DNA of 6,563 nucleotides from Saprospiraceae bacterium (GTDB taxonomy: Bacteria; Bacteroidota; Bacteroidia; Chitinophagales; Saprospiraceae), in NCBI GenBank assembly GCA_016714985.1, contig JADKBS010000055.1:1-6563 (forward strand), in the 5' to 3' direction. Below are positions 5,242 to 6,563 of the stretch, one piece after another. Numbering within the stretch: the stretch's first letter is position 1; each line of letters starts with the position of its first letter. Below the pieces are notes generated by a model. The model searched no databases and was not told the origin of the DNA. It was given only the letters and a program-made list of their open reading frames with translations. Position numbers and translations under genes: made by a program.

Positions 5242-6563
5242 CTTCTCATAATTCCCGTACTCCCGCCCCACCAACCACCCCGCCTCGGTCAGCATTTTCA
5301 AAAACCTGTCCACTGAGCTTTCGCTCATGCTTAGGCCATCGCCGATGCGGACGGCATCTTTCCTTTGGAAATTGGTGGGTAGTTCCTGGAACAATTGCCG
5401 CTTGTGGTTTGGCAACTGGTTTACCCCCCAACCCCCTGAAGGGGGAGTTCCCGGCAGTTTCTCAAACAAAAACAAAGCGTGTTGCAAGTATGCCTCCACC
5501 AGCAGCGAGGCAGCCTGAAAGTCGGCTTCGTCGCAGGTGACAATGTGCGAAGCATCGGCGTTCTCAAAGCGTCGGCAAGCGGTGAGCGTCATGGCGATGC
5601 GGAAGAGGATGGCGCCGAGCCGCTTGATGCTCGACAGGCTTTCCGTGCCAAAGAAGGCATTGGTTTCTTGCAGCAGCCGGGTGAAGTGGTCGTTGAGGCG
5701 CTGCCACTGGTCGGCGGTGAGGTGGAATTGCACGGGGTTTTCGGAAGTGAATCTTGTGATTTCGAGGGTACGCTCGGAGAGCCGGGGAAAATGTTCTGTG
5801 AGGTTGATGCCGCAGGAGGCTGGCGAAACGTCCCGCCAGGCGGGTTGCACGGCATAGCAGTAAAAGAGGAAGCGGCTGAACAGCCCGTCCTCAACGGAGG
5901 GAATGAGCTTGAGAATTTGGTTGGGCGTACCGCTGATAGCGACGCTGAGGCGGGGTTGGTCTATTTCAAAAAACTCATTGCTGCCCTTGCGGGAGTAGCT
6001 GATTTTTTCAAAGTGGAAGGCTTTGCGGAGCAGGTCGGAGTAGCCGCCCCAGTCTTGTTTGAGTACGTTGCCGAGAGTGTCGGCTTCGGTCTCGCACATG
6101 ATGCCCGTGCCGCCGCCGTCCCGCAAGTGCTTGATGACCATCGCCGAGGAGGAGTTGGCGGGAATGAACAGGACTTTGAAGGGCGGTTTTTCAGGTTCTT
6201 GGGGCAAGGTTTTGCCCCGTTTGTAGTTGGAGAGGAGCAGCTTGTAGTCGGCGAGTTCTTGGCGGTACTGCTGCATGGCGAGGTTGTTTTCTTCGAGCAG
6301 CGCCTTATGTACGGCGTCGCCGAGTTGCTTGGCGAAGGTGAGGGCGCTCTTGCCGCTCGCTGCCGGGGCGATGATGAAGGCAAAGAGATTGGTGTAGGTG
6401 GTGCGGCGGTCGTACACGCCCTCGATGCCCGTCAGGCAGCCGGACAGCACGGCGAGTGCACCGGTGAGGAATACGTCCCGTTCCCGTGGGTCCTCGAAGG
6501 CTTGGCAGCCTTCGAGGAGTGGAGAAGGGAGGTGCAAGGTCGAGGAGCGGGGTGGTGAGGAGG
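5221..6563 (-). CDS. DUF3987 P-loop protein, N-terminus outside window
   Basis: The frame is open to the window edge; a TTG at 6537 is the first possible start, but conserved sequence lies right at it, so the true start is probably outside. At least 446 residues are present. Family blocks in order: DPRERDVFLTGALAVLSGC; a Walker A-like IIAPAASGKSAL (Gly-Lys-Ser, about 6346-6369); a helical spacer; VLFIPANSSSA; GTGIMCETEADTLG, a possible Walker B-like region; SVAISGTPNQILKLIPS; and DGLFSRFLFY, whose Arg could act in trans. The C-terminal 60 residues (LPTNFQRKDAVRIGDGLSMS, then RFLKMLTEAGWL) look like a small helix-turn-helix. DUF3987 proteins are common in Bacteroidota and are often joined to primase- or VirE-like N-terminal domains in mobile elements. 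A role in DNA replication or transfer is inference. Base composition is richer in GC than the sensor gene. Confidence 0.88.
   Translation of the reverse strand, partial: SSPPRSSTLHLPSPLLEGCQAFEDPRERDVFLTGALAVLSGCLTGIEGVYDRRTTYTNLFAFIIAPAASGKSALTFAKQLGDAVHKALLEENNLAMQQYRQELADYKLLLSNYKRGKTLPQEPEKPPFKVLFIPANSSSAMVIKHLRDGGGTGIMCETEADTLGNVLKQDWGGYSDLLRKAFHFEKISYSRKGSNEFFEIDQPRLSVAISGTPNQILKLIPSVEDGLFSRFLFYCYAVQPAWRDVSPASCGINLTEHFPRLSERTLEITRFTSENPVQFHLTADQWQRLNDHFTRLLQETNAFFGTESLSSIKRLGAILFRIAMTLTACRRFENADASHIVTCDEADFQAASLLVEAYLQHALFLFEKLPGTPPSGGWGVNQLPNHKRQLFQELPTNFQRKDAVRIGDGLSMSESSVDRFLKMLTEAGWLVGREYGNYEKVTKLTK
5421..5459. repeat. Short palindromic repeat inserted in the DUF3987 linker
   Basis: The core CCCCC-TGAA-GGGGG (5432-5445) is a perfect stem, flanked by a further C-run (CCCCCC, 5424-5429) and by AACTG/CAGTT partners at 5414-5418 and 5455-5459. 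On the coding strand it encodes PGTPPSGGWGVNQLP, between the helical core (LFLFEKL) and the C-terminal helix-turn-helix. Pro/Gly-rich PPSGGWG-type peptides from such palindromes are, as I recall, scattered through proteins of some Bacteroidota. Confidence 0.6.

Noticed and set aside
5832..5844. A perfect 13-base palindrome, CCCGCC-A-GGCGGG, in the DUF3987 gene.
   Set aside because: It encodes the PAWRD part of a stretch that I recall as conserved in the family (Trp-Arg-Asp), so it is probably native coding sequence and not an inserted repeat.
5479..6558. A long plus-strand open frame of 359 codons opposite the DUF3987 gene.
   Set aside because: It has no recognisable motif and is low-complexity Gly/Glu/Val-rich, while the minus strand carries clear family blocks. 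Long antisense frames are expected opposite GC-rich genes.

Overview
This window most likely comes from a Bacteroidota genome, probably of the Saprospiria type (Haliscomenobacter/Lewinella-like). It holds a propeller/Y_Y_Y sensor kinase with a cytoplasmic LytS-type kinase domain, a LytTR response regulator directly behind it, and a DUF3987 protein, a combination typical of that phylum. The genus is inference; nothing in the window fixes it.

Layout, left to right. (1) 1-558, plus strand: the 3' part of a gene for a charged, Ala/Glu-rich, coiled-coil-like protein. It enters from outside the window and is broken by two compensating frameshifts. (2) 586-628 and 663-700: two intrinsic terminators that close the convergent genes on either side. 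(3) 1568-735, minus strand: an intact LytTR response regulator. (4) 4902-1575, minus strand: its partner, a large sensor histidine kinase with a signal sequence, about a dozen beta-propeller repeats, a Y_Y_Y domain, one transmembrane helix, a His_kinase domain and an ATPase domain. Four single-base frameshifts split it; corrected, it reads as one 1109-residue protein. Six bases separate its stop from the regulator start, so the two form an operon. (5) 4903-5220: a gene-free spacer with a weak terminator-like hairpin and a 21-bp inverted repeat. (6) 6563-5221, minus strand: a DUF3987 P-loop protein whose N-terminus lies outside the window. It is visibly more GC-rich than the sensor gene and carries a short palindromic repeat in a linker.

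How the genes work together. The sensor presumably reads a periplasmic ligand with its propeller and autophosphorylates on a cytoplasmic histidine (reconstructed His908). It would pass the phosphate to Asp55 of the LytTR regulator, which then binds promoter DNA. The DUF3987 gene points the same way but lies 318 bp upstream behind possible stop signals, so it is probably an independent, mobile-element-type unit.

The main caution is sequence quality. Six apparent single-base indels lie in two genes, and each can be explained by a one-base change in a short run of identical bases. That fits sequencing or assembly error better than gene decay, though real inactivation is not excluded. I see no CRISPR array, RNA gene or complete insertion sequence, and no convincing new defence or other undescribed system.
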